NCBI RefSeq assembly: GCF_004118155.1
Contig: NZ_SAIQ01000001.1
Span: forward strand, 372,001 to 436,000
Source of the DNA: Edaphocola flava
GTDB taxonomy: Bacteria; Bacteroidota; Bacteroidia; Chitinophagales; Chitinophagaceae
Direction of reading: 5' to 3'
Length of the DNA stretch: 64,000 nucleotides
Shown here: piece after piece, positions 44,801 through 54,530 of the stretch
Layout: every line of letters starts with the position of its first letter
Position numbering within the stretch: the stretch's first letter is position 1
The notes under the pieces: model-generated
The model's input: the letters and a program-made list of their open reading frames with translations, nothing else
Database searches by the model: none
Told to the model about the DNA's origin: nothing
Made by a program: the position numbers and the translations under genes

Positions 44801-47800
44801 CTAATAATACTAATGATCCTAACCATGCCAATGACACGATTTTCTGGTCAGGGTTATCCTCTCTCAGTGCAGGTACTTATACCATCAATAGTGCGGCGCC
44901 TACTGCGGGTACAAACTTCAATAGCTTTGGTGCTTTCGCAACTGCATTGAACGCGGGTATCTGCGGACCAATAGTGGCTAATGTGGTATCCGGCTCCGGA
45001 CCATATAATGAGACGGTAGAGTTCCCTAACATTCCGGGATCCAGTGCAGTAAATACCGTACGGGTGAATGGTAATGGAGAAACGATCCAGTATAATAGTA
45101 CCGGAATCGGCAACCATGTGATCGTTGGTCTGAATGGTACGAAATACTTCACACTGAACAACCTTAAGATCAAGGCCCTCAATAATACGTATGGCTGGGG
45201 TGTATTTGTGACTGGCGATGCTAGTCGTGACAGTATTATCAATTGTGAAGTAGACCTGTCCAACATCACCGGAACAAGCTCTGTAAATGCCAATGGTATT
45301 GTCATCTCAGGTTCTAACAGCTCTCCAACAACTTCCTGTAATGTAACGCATCTGCATATCAGGAACAACAAAGTAATTGCTGGTGGTACAGGAGCCGGTG
45401 GTGCATACTATGGTATTACCTTCTCAGGGGTCAGCTCTGTGGCTCAGAATGACAGCATCTATATTGTTGGTAATGAAGTAACGAACTTCTATTACTATGG
45501 TATCAGAGCATCCTATAACAAAGGTGGCGAGATCAGTTATAATAATATCCATCGCTCCAACAAAGCCTCTACTGCTACCGCAGCATACGCTATATACTAT
45601 TACTATGGTATTGGTATTAAGTGTATCGGCAATAAGGTGCATGATATGGCTATGCCTGGTGTGAATAATGCCAGTACACTGTATGGTATCTACAACTACC
45701 ACTACAACAACTCTGCAGCAACGCCAAACCTGATCGCCAATAACATCTTATATAACATGGGTACTTACTCCGGCTTGCAATACTTAATGTATGTATACGG
45801 ACCATCTCAGAATGTATACCATAATACTATAGATGCCAGTGCCATTCAGTCTAATGGTGGTGGTACGATGTACGGAATTTACTTTGGCTACAATACCGGG
45901 TGTACTTTCAAAAACAACATGATCAACATTACGGGTGGCAGCACCGGGGTTAAATACGGTATTTATGGTTCATCGACCACTTATGCGGCCGACTTACAGA
46001 AAAACAATGTAAACCTCAACTCTACCCAAGTCGGTGCACAGTACCCATATTACTATGGCACTGCATATGCAACCCTGGCCGCCTTCCAGGCAGCCTATCC
46101 GGCACAGGAAGTAGGTTCGCCAAGTGTGGATCCTCAGTTTATCTCTTCCACTACAGGAGACCTGTCTCCGCTGAATATTGCGGTAATGACTGCGGGTAAT
46201 AACTTAATGGCCGATGTACCTGCCGACATTAACGGTGCGGCACGTTCTACTACACCAACCATTGGTGCATTTGAGTTCTCTGTATCGGGTACAAACAATG
46301 CAAGAGCCCTGAGCCTGATCAACCCTTCAGGCAATTATTGTTCCGGTACACAACCGGTTGAAGTAATGATCGGTAATGTAGGTACAAACAATATCAACAC
46401 CCTTCAGATCAACTGGAGTATAAACGGAGTATTGCAGACACCAGTTGCCTATAACAGCCAGCTGGTGCCGGTCGGCGCTACTCCAGGCCAGAGCTTCGAT
46501 ACGGTATTACTGGGCAATGCAACCTTTAACGCAGGTACTAACCTGGTGAAGGCATGGACCTCGGCTCCAAACGGATTGCCAGACAGCCAGCCGGCTAATG
46601 ATACCACCACAACGCATACCAGCCCGGCAACATTTACCGTTACCGCAAGCAAGGCTACGATCTGTGCCAACGACACATCTATCCTGTCTTTGTCTCCGGG
46701 TTACGGCTATGCTGACAATGCTTTGGAATGGCAATCCTCTACCGATGGCATTAACTGGACCTCAATTGCCAACTCTGATACTGTAAATTACCTGGTTACC
46801 AACATTGGTACCAATACCCAATACAGAGTACGTATTCTTACAGGTGGCAATAACTGTACGTCTCCGACAACAACGATCAATGTTACCTATGTAGCTCCCC
46901 CTACGGTAGTGGGCGATGAGAGTTGTGCGCCGGGAGCGCTGATGCTGACTGCATCTACTGGCCCTGCAAATTTCATCAGATGGTATAACAGTACGACAAC
47001 CAACACTGTCCTGCTGACCAATGACACACTCAACCTTCCTTATGTTGGCGTAACTGCAACGTACTATGCAGTGGCCGTTACCCCGACAGGATGTGCCAGT
47101 GTAAAAACACCGGTTAATGCAGTGATACATGTATTACCTCCTGTTAACTTCGGACCGGACTTTGATACCTGTACCGCCAATTCAGCTATATTCACGATTG
47201 ACCCTGGAGTACAGCATCCTGGTGCGACTTACCTCTGGGATGATAACAGTACTGCCAGTACCCGTAATGTACACCTGTCCGGCACATATTTTGTTACAGT
47301 AACAGATACTAACGGTTGTTTCAATTCCGATACGATTAATGTGTCTATCAGTCCGAGACCGGTGGTAGACCTGGACGCAGACGGAACAGGATTCTGTATC
47401 GGGGCTACTAAAGTACTGGATGCAGGTCCTGGCGGTGAAAACGGTGGTAACTATTACTGGACTACCGGCGCTACTACCCGCACCATCACCATATCTAATC
47501 CGGGTACTTATATAGTATATGTAACCAGCAATGCCGGATGTCTGACGGTAGACACAGTAATCATGACCCAGGACGGATATGCTCCTACTGCGACTGGTAT
47601 ACTGGCATTAGCCAATGGCCCTACCGGCTTTACCTTCTCTGCTGTAAATGCCCAGAATGTAACCGCATATGAATGGGACTTCGGTGATGGTAGCCCGGTA
47701 AGCACACAGCCTAACCCGACGCATAACTATACTGCCGGTGGTTATTATACCGTCAGATTAAAACTGTTCAGTACTTGTGCAGATATCTCAGACAGCTCTA

Positions 47801-48096
47801 CGGTATATATATTAGGTACCGGAACCAGAGATGTCAATCTTGCAAAAGATGCCATTAAGGTATACCCGAATCCGACTAACGGACAAAGCGTATTCCTTGA
47901 AGTGACTGACCCAGTTAAGATCAATGAAATAGTAGTGTACAACACATTGGGCCAGGAAGTATACCGCACAACGGTAAGCACCTCGGACAATAAGTACAGA
48001 CTGGACCTGCCGGCGTATTTAAGCTCAGGAATGTACCAGTTAAATATCAATACCAACAAAGGGAATACTGTTCGTAAACTCGAACTGCTGAAGTAA
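41836..48096 (+). CDS. giant T9SS surface protein 1: glycine-rich head, two beta-helix units, PKD, sorting domain
   Basis: The 2086-aa protein has a signal peptide ending TQGFAQ. Residues about 65-300 form a domain opening YKIEVYGAKGYG and ILVGQQGG and then rich in poly-Gly runs, resembling the ALK/LTK-type glycine-rich domain. A CARDB/Ig-like module precedes each of two right-handed beta-helix units (421-891 and 1013-1481). Then come Ig-like modules with Cys pairs, a PKD domain (YEWDFGDGSPVST, near 1960) and a T9SS type A sorting domain (KVYPNPTNG to RKLELLK, last 80 residues). It is predicted to be secreted through T9SS and fixed to the cell surface; adhesion or polysaccharide binding is inferred. 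The first of two adjacent ATGs is used. Confidence 0.9.
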   Translation: MMKFTAKVKLALLAAMMCITQGFAQTYTFTNAGATGTNGPTQAQVTTAYAATPQAGMVTVTGGIQNWSVPVSGLYKIEVYGAKGYGTNAGRGAYMSGEFNLIAADQLKILVGQQGGCCVASGTQQFGGGGGSFVVKASGNVPMIIAGGGGGANGNAALVATADASTTTSGNPGAGSGNGAAGTAGGGGGGINNAGGGGGFSGDGGVTAGDPGGYAFLNGGMGGTAATTSGGWGGFGGGGGANSWDNRRGGGGGGYSGGGGAGSSTGAAEVGGGGGSYNSGNNQVNTAGLGTGHGSVIITLLNPVSSIPNNTGVIGFPSLVNGACPGGQMITARIMNFGNNFVDSVKVAWSVNGVLQTNNWYQVNLDTITTPTSQLNVNLGTYNFGPGTYLVKAWTSLPNNQNDTAHGNDTFQISLTTKLAGTYTINSGAATGGTNFTSFNDFATALNTLGVCGPVVANVVAGSGPYNETVAFGNINGSSAANRVRINGNGESIQFNPTSTANYRIVTLDGTKYFTINNLKIKSLNNTYGWGVHITGNAMRDSIVNCEINLSAITGTSSVNANGIVISGSSTSATTASNVTHLYIGNNNVIAGANAGSGGAYYGITFSGVSSTTPNDSISIVGNEVSNFYYYGIRYTYVNGGSLNYNNVHRSNKTAIGTTAYGIYSYYCIGIRTIGNKIHDMAAPGVTSTSTFYAMYNYHYNNTAATPIIIANNILYNLGNYVGLQYLLQATGPATKVYHNTVDVAAAQGTSTSAIYAIYMSINTGSEVKNNIVTFTGGNNGTKYGVYVSSASTPAILQKNNVFFNTTQSGTQTPYYYGTAYASLAAFQAAYPTQEVGSPSADPLYTNSATGDLSPASSSIINNGTNVFTDVPTDINGLPRSTVPTIGAFEFIPSGNNDAKAVAYLSPSSTFCANTTLPVQVIIGNGGANTINTMTVNWKVNGTTMTPFSYTGPLTSPGAPTGQSIDTITLGNVTLPAGQNDIVVWTSNPNNTNDPNHANDTIFWSGLSSLSAGTYTINSAAPTAGTNFNSFGAFATALNAGICGPIVANVVSGSGPYNETVEFPNIPGSSAVNTVRVNGNGETIQYNSTGIGNHVIVGLNGTKYFTLNNLKIKALNNTYGWGVFVTGDASRDSIINCEVDLSNITGTSSVNANGIVISGSNSSPTTSCNVTHLHIRNNKVIAGGTGAGGAYYGITFSGVSSVAQNDSIYIVGNEVTNFYYYGIRASYNKGGEISYNNIHRSNKASTATAAYAIYYYYGIGIKCIGNKVHDMAMPGVNNASTLYGIYNYHYNNSAATPNLIANNILYNMGTYSGLQYLMYVYGPSQNVYHNTIDASAIQSNGGGTMYGIYFGYNTGCTFKNNMINITGGSTGVKYGIYGSSTTYAADLQKNNVNLNSTQVGAQYPYYYGTAYATLAAFQAAYPAQEVGSPSVDPQFISSTTGDLSPLNIAVMTAGNNLMADVPADINGAARSTTPTIGAFEFSVSGTNNARALSLINPSGNYCSGTQPVEVMIGNVGTNNINTLQINWSINGVLQTPVAYNSQLVPVGATPGQSFDTVLLGNATFNAGTNLVKAWTSAPNGLPDSQPANDTTTTHTSPATFTVTASKATICANDTSILSLSPGYGYADNALEWQSSTDGINWTSIANSDTVNYLVTNIGTNTQYRVRILTGGNNCTSPTTTINVTYVAPPTVVGDESCAPGALMLTASTGPANFIRWYNSTTTNTVLLTNDTLNLPYVGVTATYYAVAVTPTGCASVKTPVNAVIHVLPPVNFGPDFDTCTANSAIFTIDPGVQHPGATYLWDDNSTASTRNVHLSGTYFVTVTDTNGCFNSDTINVSISPRPVVDLDADGTGFCIGATKVLDAGPGGENGGNYYWTTGATTRTITISNPGTYIVYVTSNAGCLTVDTVIMTQDGYAPTATGILALANGPTGFTFSAVNAQNVTAYEWDFGDGSPVSTQPNPTHNYTAGGYYTVRLKLFSTCADISDSSTVYILGTGTRDVNLAKDAIKVYPNPTNGQSVFLEVTDPVKINEIVVYNTLGQEVYRTTVSTSDNKYRLDLPAYLSSGMYQLNINTNKGNTVRKLELLK
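43096..44508 (+). repeat. beta-helix unit 1 of 5 (protein 1, first copy)
   Basis: 471-codon unit from GTYTINSGAATGGTNF to IGAFEF. Internal landmarks shared by all copies: GSGPYNE, VRINGNGE, LDGTKYFTINNLKIKSLNN, YNYHYNN, NILYNLG, and AAFQAAYP before the end. Confidence 0.9.
44872..46278 (+). repeat. beta-helix unit 2 of 5 (protein 1, second copy)
   Basis: 469-codon unit from GTYTINSAAPTAGTNF to IGAFEF. It is closer to the second unit of protein 2 than to its own neighbour, including 62 identical bases (46213-46274 and 52424-52485). Confidence 0.9.
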
Positions 48097-48105
48097 TTCC
48101 TGATA

Positions 48106-48163
48106 TATTACTGATAATAAAGAAAGCCCCCGGTTCCGGGGGCTTTCTTTATTATCAGTAATA
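48106..48163 (+). terminator. 58-nt perfect palindrome, terminator of giant gene 1
   Basis: TATTAC... gaaagcccccgg / ccgggggctttc ...GTAATA is self-complementary over its whole length (28-bp arms, minimal loop). It lies 9 nt after the stop, and the inner part is a strong GC-rich hairpin. The gap 48164-48388 after it is A+T-rich with no gene. Confidence 0.85.
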
Positions 48164-48388
48164 CCCATAAGCTTATGTCATATTACTATTTTGTGATAAT
48201 TTTAACATTTTCATTACACTTAATTCACATTGTTGCCAAAATCATCATTTCATTGCTAATCAATACCTTTTAAAAAACATAATATTTTACCGAATATATA
48301 ATAAATATAATTTAACACCATATCTATCTCTGATCACGACAGTAAGCTAGGCGAAATTTCACTTTCCTATTCAAAAACTATACATTCG

Positions 48389-48418
48389 TTGACCTTTTTA
48401 TAAAAAGGATTATCTTTT
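48389..48418 (+). promoter_or_regulatory. putative promoter of giant surface gene 2
   Basis: TTG (48389-48391), 19-nt spacer, TATCTTTT (48411-48418), one mismatch to TAnnTTTG, 15 nt before the ATG. Confidence 0.45.
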
Positions 48419-48433
48419 TTAATATTTATTAGT

Positions 48434-51400
48434 ATGAAAGTAAAATTCACATCTTCCGGAAGGATTTGGGCACTGCTCATTCCCCTTCTCATGTCCCAGA
48501 CAGCACGTGTGCATGGTCAGGCGCCTGCAAGCTGTACGCCCGTCTACAGCACAGGTTGTACCTCGAATGACAACATCAGGGACGTGACCCTTGTAGGGGC
48601 GACTAATACCCTTTCCAATTTGAACACGCCCTGTGCGACTACGCCAATTAATGGCTACACAGACTATACTACCAGTGCTACTCTTGGCGTACCGGATCTA
48701 TACCCTGGATCCACTTACAACGGGACGGCAACAACGACCTATACCAGCAGTTCTGAATATGTGAAGATTTGGATCGATTATGATAATGATGGTGTATTTG
48801 CCGCAACAGAGCAAATTGCTGCATATGGCCCTATCAGTAATACTGCTGCAGGTACGTACAGTTTTACCGTTCCGGCAGCAGCGACTCCGGGTGTGCGCAG
48901 AATGCGTGTAATGCTTGTTTATGCCTCATCTCCAAGCGGCCCATGTGCATCAGCATCCTTTGGAGCATGTCATGACTACAAAGTCTTAATAGCTTCTAGT
49001 GCTCCATGTACTAACCCACCTGCACCAGGTGCCACAGCCGCATCTCCTTCAGGGCAGGTATGTCCTGGCAATACCGTATCGCTTTCTTTACCCAGCGTTA
49101 CCGTACCGACTGGCCAGACCTACGAATGGGAAAGTTCACCCAACAACGTTACCTATACCAGTATGGGAGCCCCATCTGCGATACCTGCTTTTAACGTAGC
49201 TCCGCTAGTGACAACCTGGTACAGATGTAAAGTTGTATGTTCTGCCGGTACTCCGGTATATTCTACCCCTATACAAGTAAATGTGGCCTTAGGTCTGGCA
49301 GGTACCTATACTATTAACGCTGCTGTAGCAACAGGAGGTACAAACTTCCAATCTTTTACAGCTGCTGCTGCCGCATTAAACTGTGGTATTACGGCACCGG
49401 TAACGATCAATGTAGTACCCGGTTCAGGACCATATACCGAAACCTTCAATCTTGCAGCTATTGGCGGAGCCAGTGCTACAAATAAAGTACGTATCAACGG
49501 TAATGGAGAAACCATCCAGTTCAACTCAACGGCTACGACCAACATGAGAATTGTAACCTTAGATGGTACAAAATACCTGACCCTGGACAGCTTAAACATT
49601 AAATCGTTGAATGCTACCTATGGTTGGGGGATACATGTTACCGGAAATGCAGAGAAAGACAGTATCCTGAGATGTACTGTAGATATGTCTTCGATTACTG
49701 GTACCTCTTCTGTAAATGGTAATGGTATTGTGGTATCAGGCAATAGCCTCACGTCTTCCACAAATGCTTCTAATGTGAAAAATCTGTATATCGGCAGCAA
49801 TAAAGTTATTGCCGGTCCTGCAAATGCTGCGGGCGGATGTTATTATGGTATAGCATTCAGTGGTGTAAGTTCTACATCCCAGAACGATAGTATCTATATC
49901 GTAAACAATGAAGTAAGCAACTTCTACTATTACGGTATCAGAAGTTATTATAACAAGGGCGGAGAGATCAGTTATAATAATATACACAGAGCAACCAAAA
50001 CCGTTTCTACAGCCACTTCTGCTTATGGTATATACTACTATTATGGTGTAGGTGTAAAATGTATTGGCAATAAAGTACATGATATGGGTGCTCCTGGTGT
50101 GGCCAATACCAGTACGCTCTATGGTATCTATAACTACCACTACAACAATACAGCTACAACGCCTATCCTGGTTGCTAATAATATTCTATATAATCTGGGT
50201 ACATATTCCGGCTCTCAATACTTACTATACTGTTATGGTCCATCCATAAAAGGTTATCACAATACGATTGATGCAAGTGCCATACAGGCGACTACAGCCA
50301 GTTCTATATACGGTCTTTATGTAGGATATAATACCGGTAGTGATTTTAAAAATAATATCATCAATATTACCGGAGGTAATGGTGGTACCAAATATGGTAT
50401 CTACCATAGTTCCACTACTTATGCAGCAAACTACCAGAAAAATGACGTTTATGTAAACTCTACACAGTCTGGTACACAAGTACCATACTACTATGGCGTA
50501 AACTATGCGTCTCTTGCTGCATTCCAGGCGGCCTACCCTGCACAGGAAGTAGGTTCTCCTAATACTGCACCACAGTTCACCAGCCCTGCAACGGGTAACC
50601 TGACTCCGGCTGCTTCTGCACTGATCAATACTGGTACCAATGTATTTACAGATGTACCTACAGACATTAGTGGAATACCAAGATCTGCAACACCAACAAT
50701 TGGTGCATTCGAATTCTTACCTGCCGGTGCCAATGATGGCAAATCTGTAGCATTCATCAGCCCTGCAGGCACATATTGTGCCAATACGAACACTCCGGTT
50801 AAAGTCGTGATCGGTAATGCCGGTTCCAATACCCTGAGCAATATGACCGTAAACTGGAAGTTGAATGGTACTACCATGACGGCGTTTAACTGGACCGGTA
50901 CCCTGGTTGCTCCAGGTTCTCCGACCGGTAATACAACAGATACCATTGTTTTGGGTACAGTATTATTACCTGCCGGTTCGAACAATATCGTGGTTTGGGT
51001 AACCAGTCCAAATGGCCAGACAGATCCGGTACATAATAATGACACAATTACCTGGACAGCAAACTCTGCATTACCTGGTGGTACCTATACCATCAACGCA
51101 GGTGCCCCTGCTTCGGCAACAAACTTTACCAGCTTTACCGGATTCAAAAATGCCCTGGCATGGGGTATCTGCGGCCCGGTGGTAGCGAATGTTGTAGCCG
51201 GTTCTGGTCCATATAACGAAATGGTTGAATTCCCTAACGTTACCGGATCAAGTGCAGTAAATACGATCAGAATTAATGGTAACGGGGAAATGTTACAATA
51301 CAATGTACCTAATGCCAATATCTTACCGATATTCTCTTTAAACAATACCAAATACTTCACCTTAAATAACCTGAAGGTAAAAACCCTGAACAATACTTAT

Positions 51401-54307
51401 GGATGGGGTATCCTGCTGACAGGTGATGCAAGCCGCGACAGTATTGTAAATTGTGAAGTAGACCTGTCGACCATTACCGGAACCAGTTCTATTAATGCGA
51501 ATGGTATTGTCATCTCTGGTTCTAACACCTCTCCTACAACTTCTGCGGCAGTTACTTATATTAACATAAAAAACAATAAAGTAATTGCGGGTAGTACAGC
51601 TGCAGGTGGTGCATATTATGGTATTACCTTTACTGGTAACAGCTCAACTGCTCCTAATGACAGTATCAATATTGTAGGTAACGAAGTAACTAACTTCTAT
51701 TACTACGGTATCAGGGCATATTACAATAAAGGTGGTGAGATCAGTTATAACAACATTCATCGTTCCAGCAAGGCCTCTACTACTACTTCGGCATACGGTA
51801 TCTACTATTACTATGGTCAGGGTATCAAATGTATCGGTAACAAAGTGCATGATATGGCTATGCCTGGTGTGAATAATACCAATGTCCTGTATGGTATTTA
51901 TAACTATCACTACAATAACACTCCGGCAACACCTAACCTGATTGCCAATAATATCATGTACAATCTGGGTACTTACTCCGGTACACAATACTTAATGTAT
52001 ATATACGGACCTGCTCAGAATGTATATCATAATACTATAGATGTAACTGCGCTGCAGTCCAATACTGGTGGTGGTTCTATATATGGTATCTACTATGGGT
52101 ATAACAACGGCTGCAACTTCAAGAACAATATCATCAACATTACAGGTGGCAGCACCGGTGTTAAGTATGGTTTTTATGGTTCATCTACCAGCTATACAGC
52201 TGACTTACAGAAAAACAATGTTTACGTAAACTCTACCCAAACCGGTGCACAGTATCCGTATTACTATGGTACTGCATATGCAACCCTGGCAGCATTCCAG
52301 GCAGCATATCCAACACAGGAAGTAGGTTCACCAAGCGTAAACCCTCAGTTTATCTCTTCCACTACTGGTGATTTATCTCCGTTGAATGTTGCGGTAATGA
52401 CTGCGGGTAACAACTTACTGGCAGATGTACCTGCCGACATTAACGGTGCGGCACGTTCTACTACACCAACCATTGGTGCATTTGAATTCAGTGTTTCCGG
52501 TACGAACAATGCAAGAGCACTGTCTTTATTGAAACCTACCGGCAACTACTGCTCCGGCACACAACCGGTTGAAGTAATGATCGGCAACGTGGGTACAAAC
52601 AACATCAATACATTACAGATCAACTGGTCCGTAAACGGGGTTACACAGACGCCTGTTCCTTACTCCAGCTTATTAGTACCTATTGGCTCTGCATCTGGTC
52701 AAAGCTTTGATACTGTTTTACTGGGCAATGCTAACCTTAATCCGGGTAATAATGCCATCAAAGCATGGACATCAATACCAAACGGCCAACCTGACCCTTA
52801 CCCGGCTAATGATACTGCAAAAATCATTGCAGTACCGGCATCATTCTCCGTAACAGGCAGCCTGGCTACTATCTGTGCCAATGATACCTCTGTATTATCA
52901 TTATCTCCTGGATACGGATATACACCGGGTTCATTACAATGGGAGTACTCTACAAACGGTACTACCTGGACGGCTATCCCGAATACGGATACCGTGGTGT
53001 ACAAAGCGACCGGCATCTCAACTGCAACTCAGTACAGAGTACGTATCTTAAGCGGTGGTAATGGTTGTATTTCACCAAGCTTTACGCTGAATGTTAACTA
53101 TGTTGCTCCGCCAACAGTAGTAAGTGCACAAAGCTGTAGCCCTACTGCCTTAACACTGAGTGCAACTCCGGGCAGTGGTAACACCCTTAAATGGTACTCC
53201 AGTGCAACCAGCAATACCGTATTGGCTACCACCAACAGTTACACGACGCCAACCCTGTATGCAACCACAACATACTACGTTGTTGCGGTAACACCATCAG
53301 GATGTGCCAGCGTAAGAACACCGGTTAATGCGTATATCCATATCCTGCCACCAGCCAATCTGGGTCCGGATTTTGATACCTGTACCTTAAATGCAGCTGC
53401 CTTTACTATAGACCCGGGCACACAACACCCTGGTGCGACATACCTCTGGGATGATAACAGTACCGGAAGCAGCAGAAGCATTACCCAATCTGGAACATAT
53501 TACGTAACTGTAACCGATACAAACACTTGTTTTAAATCAGATACAATTAATGTAATCGTAAATCCAAGACCTATAGTAGACCTGGATGCAGGTGGTACCG
53601 GATTCTGTGTTGGTGCAACCAAAGTACTGGATGCAGGACCAGATGGTGAAAACGGTGGTAATTACTACTGGACTAACGGTGCGACTAGCCGTACCATTAC
53701 CGCAACGGCTGCCGGAACATACATCGTGTTTGTAACCAGCGCAGAAGGCTGTCTGACTTCAGATACCGTTACCCTGACCCAGGCCGGTTATGCTCCTACA
53801 GCAACAGGTATCCTGGCCCTGGCCAACAGTCCTATGGGCTTTACCTTCTCTGCCGTAAATCCACAGAATGTTGTGGGATATGAATGGAATTTCGGAGATG
53901 GCACACAGGTGAGTAACCTGCCTACCCCATCGCATACATATGCTGCTGGCGGTTATTATACCATCAAAGTAAAACTGTTCAGCGTTTGTGCAGACATTAC
54001 TGATAGCTCTACAGTATATATCCTGGGTACCGGTACTAATGATATTAATATCACAAAAGATGCCATCAAAGTATATCCTAATCCGTCGAACGGACAAACG
54101 ATATTTATGGAAGTGGCAGATCGCATCCGTATCAAAGATGTGGTGGTATTGAATAACCTGGGACAGGAAGTACACCGCAAAGCATATAACAATGGCGGAA
54201 ATAAATATGAATTAAACCTGCCTGCTCACCTGAGTGCTGGTATGTACCAGTTACATATCAACACCGGCGAAGGCACCACGGTTCGCAAAATTGAATTAAT
54301 GAAGTAG
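48434..54307 (+). CDS. giant T9SS surface protein 2: GEVED head, two beta-helix units, PKD, sorting domain
   Basis: The 1957-aa protein has a signal peptide ending ARVHGQ. Residues about 95-190 are a GEVED domain (YVKIWIDYDNDGVFAATEQIA, GVRRMRVMLVYAS, CHDYKVLI), found in secreted Bacteroidota proteins. An Ig-like module follows (GQVCPGNTVSLSLPS, about 195-287), then beta-helix units at 290-761 and 883-1352 with a CARDB-like module between and after. The C-terminal half, including PKD (YEWNFGDGTQVS) and sorting domain (KVYPNPSNG to RKIELMK), is nearly colinear with protein 1. It is a tandem paralogue with its own promoter and terminator. Confidence 0.9.
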   Translation: MKVKFTSSGRIWALLIPLLMSQTARVHGQAPASCTPVYSTGCTSNDNIRDVTLVGATNTLSNLNTPCATTPINGYTDYTTSATLGVPDLYPGSTYNGTATTTYTSSSEYVKIWIDYDNDGVFAATEQIAAYGPISNTAAGTYSFTVPAAATPGVRRMRVMLVYASSPSGPCASASFGACHDYKVLIASSAPCTNPPAPGATAASPSGQVCPGNTVSLSLPSVTVPTGQTYEWESSPNNVTYTSMGAPSAIPAFNVAPLVTTWYRCKVVCSAGTPVYSTPIQVNVALGLAGTYTINAAVATGGTNFQSFTAAAAALNCGITAPVTINVVPGSGPYTETFNLAAIGGASATNKVRINGNGETIQFNSTATTNMRIVTLDGTKYLTLDSLNIKSLNATYGWGIHVTGNAEKDSILRCTVDMSSITGTSSVNGNGIVVSGNSLTSSTNASNVKNLYIGSNKVIAGPANAAGGCYYGIAFSGVSSTSQNDSIYIVNNEVSNFYYYGIRSYYNKGGEISYNNIHRATKTVSTATSAYGIYYYYGVGVKCIGNKVHDMGAPGVANTSTLYGIYNYHYNNTATTPILVANNILYNLGTYSGSQYLLYCYGPSIKGYHNTIDASAIQATTASSIYGLYVGYNTGSDFKNNIINITGGNGGTKYGIYHSSTTYAANYQKNDVYVNSTQSGTQVPYYYGVNYASLAAFQAAYPAQEVGSPNTAPQFTSPATGNLTPAASALINTGTNVFTDVPTDISGIPRSATPTIGAFEFLPAGANDGKSVAFISPAGTYCANTNTPVKVVIGNAGSNTLSNMTVNWKLNGTTMTAFNWTGTLVAPGSPTGNTTDTIVLGTVLLPAGSNNIVVWVTSPNGQTDPVHNNDTITWTANSALPGGTYTINAGAPASATNFTSFTGFKNALAWGICGPVVANVVAGSGPYNEMVEFPNVTGSSAVNTIRINGNGEMLQYNVPNANILPIFSLNNTKYFTLNNLKVKTLNNTYGWGILLTGDASRDSIVNCEVDLSTITGTSSINANGIVISGSNTSPTTSAAVTYINIKNNKVIAGSTAAGGAYYGITFTGNSSTAPNDSINIVGNEVTNFYYYGIRAYYNKGGEISYNNIHRSSKASTTTSAYGIYYYYGQGIKCIGNKVHDMAMPGVNNTNVLYGIYNYHYNNTPATPNLIANNIMYNLGTYSGTQYLMYIYGPAQNVYHNTIDVTALQSNTGGGSIYGIYYGYNNGCNFKNNIINITGGSTGVKYGFYGSSTSYTADLQKNNVYVNSTQTGAQYPYYYGTAYATLAAFQAAYPTQEVGSPSVNPQFISSTTGDLSPLNVAVMTAGNNLLADVPADINGAARSTTPTIGAFEFSVSGTNNARALSLLKPTGNYCSGTQPVEVMIGNVGTNNINTLQINWSVNGVTQTPVPYSSLLVPIGSASGQSFDTVLLGNANLNPGNNAIKAWTSIPNGQPDPYPANDTAKIIAVPASFSVTGSLATICANDTSVLSLSPGYGYTPGSLQWEYSTNGTTWTAIPNTDTVVYKATGISTATQYRVRILSGGNGCISPSFTLNVNYVAPPTVVSAQSCSPTALTLSATPGSGNTLKWYSSATSNTVLATTNSYTTPTLYATTTYYVVAVTPSGCASVRTPVNAYIHILPPANLGPDFDTCTLNAAAFTIDPGTQHPGATYLWDDNSTGSSRSITQSGTYYVTVTDTNTCFKSDTINVIVNPRPIVDLDAGGTGFCVGATKVLDAGPDGENGGNYYWTNGATSRTITATAAGTYIVFVTSAEGCLTSDTVTLTQAGYAPTATGILALANSPMGFTFSAVNPQNVVGYEWNFGDGTQVSNLPTPSHTYAAGGYYTIKVKLFSVCADITDSSTVYILGTGTNDINITKDAIKVYPNPSNGQTIFMEVADRIRIKDVVVLNNLGQEVHRKAYNNGGNKYELNLPAHLSAGMYQLHINTGEGTTVRKIELMK
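49301..50716 (+). repeat. beta-helix unit 3 of 5 (protein 2, first copy)
   Basis: 472-codon unit from GTYTINAAVATGGTNF to IGAFEF, with GNGETIQFNS, YYYGIRSYYNKGG and AAFQAAYPAQEVGSP. Confidence 0.9.
51080..52489 (+). repeat. beta-helix unit 4 of 5 (protein 2, second copy)
   Basis: 470-codon unit from GTYTINAGAPASATNF to IGAFEF. Its last 100 codons and the following Ig-like module are almost the same as those of unit 2. Confidence 0.9.
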
Positions 54308-54326
54308 GGATAACAATCCTTATCTG

Positions 54327-54370
54327 TAAAAAAAGGTCCGGCGCTCTATAGAGCGCCGGACCTTTTTTTA
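54327..54370 (+). terminator. intrinsic terminator of giant gene 2
   Basis: 20-bp perfect stem (taaaaaaaggtccggcgctc, loop tata) with A- and T-tracts, 20 nt past the stop. Confidence 0.9.
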
Positions 54371-54530
54371 TAGATAACACATCTGAAACAAATATCTATA
54401 TGAAAAATACGGCCAAATGATTTTTTTAGTATAACTTTATACTCTCTCTAAATTATACTTTTTGTGTCGGCCTTCTCTGGCTGACGGGCTATTTATTATT
54501 GGTGCATTATCAATTATAAATACCAAAAGT

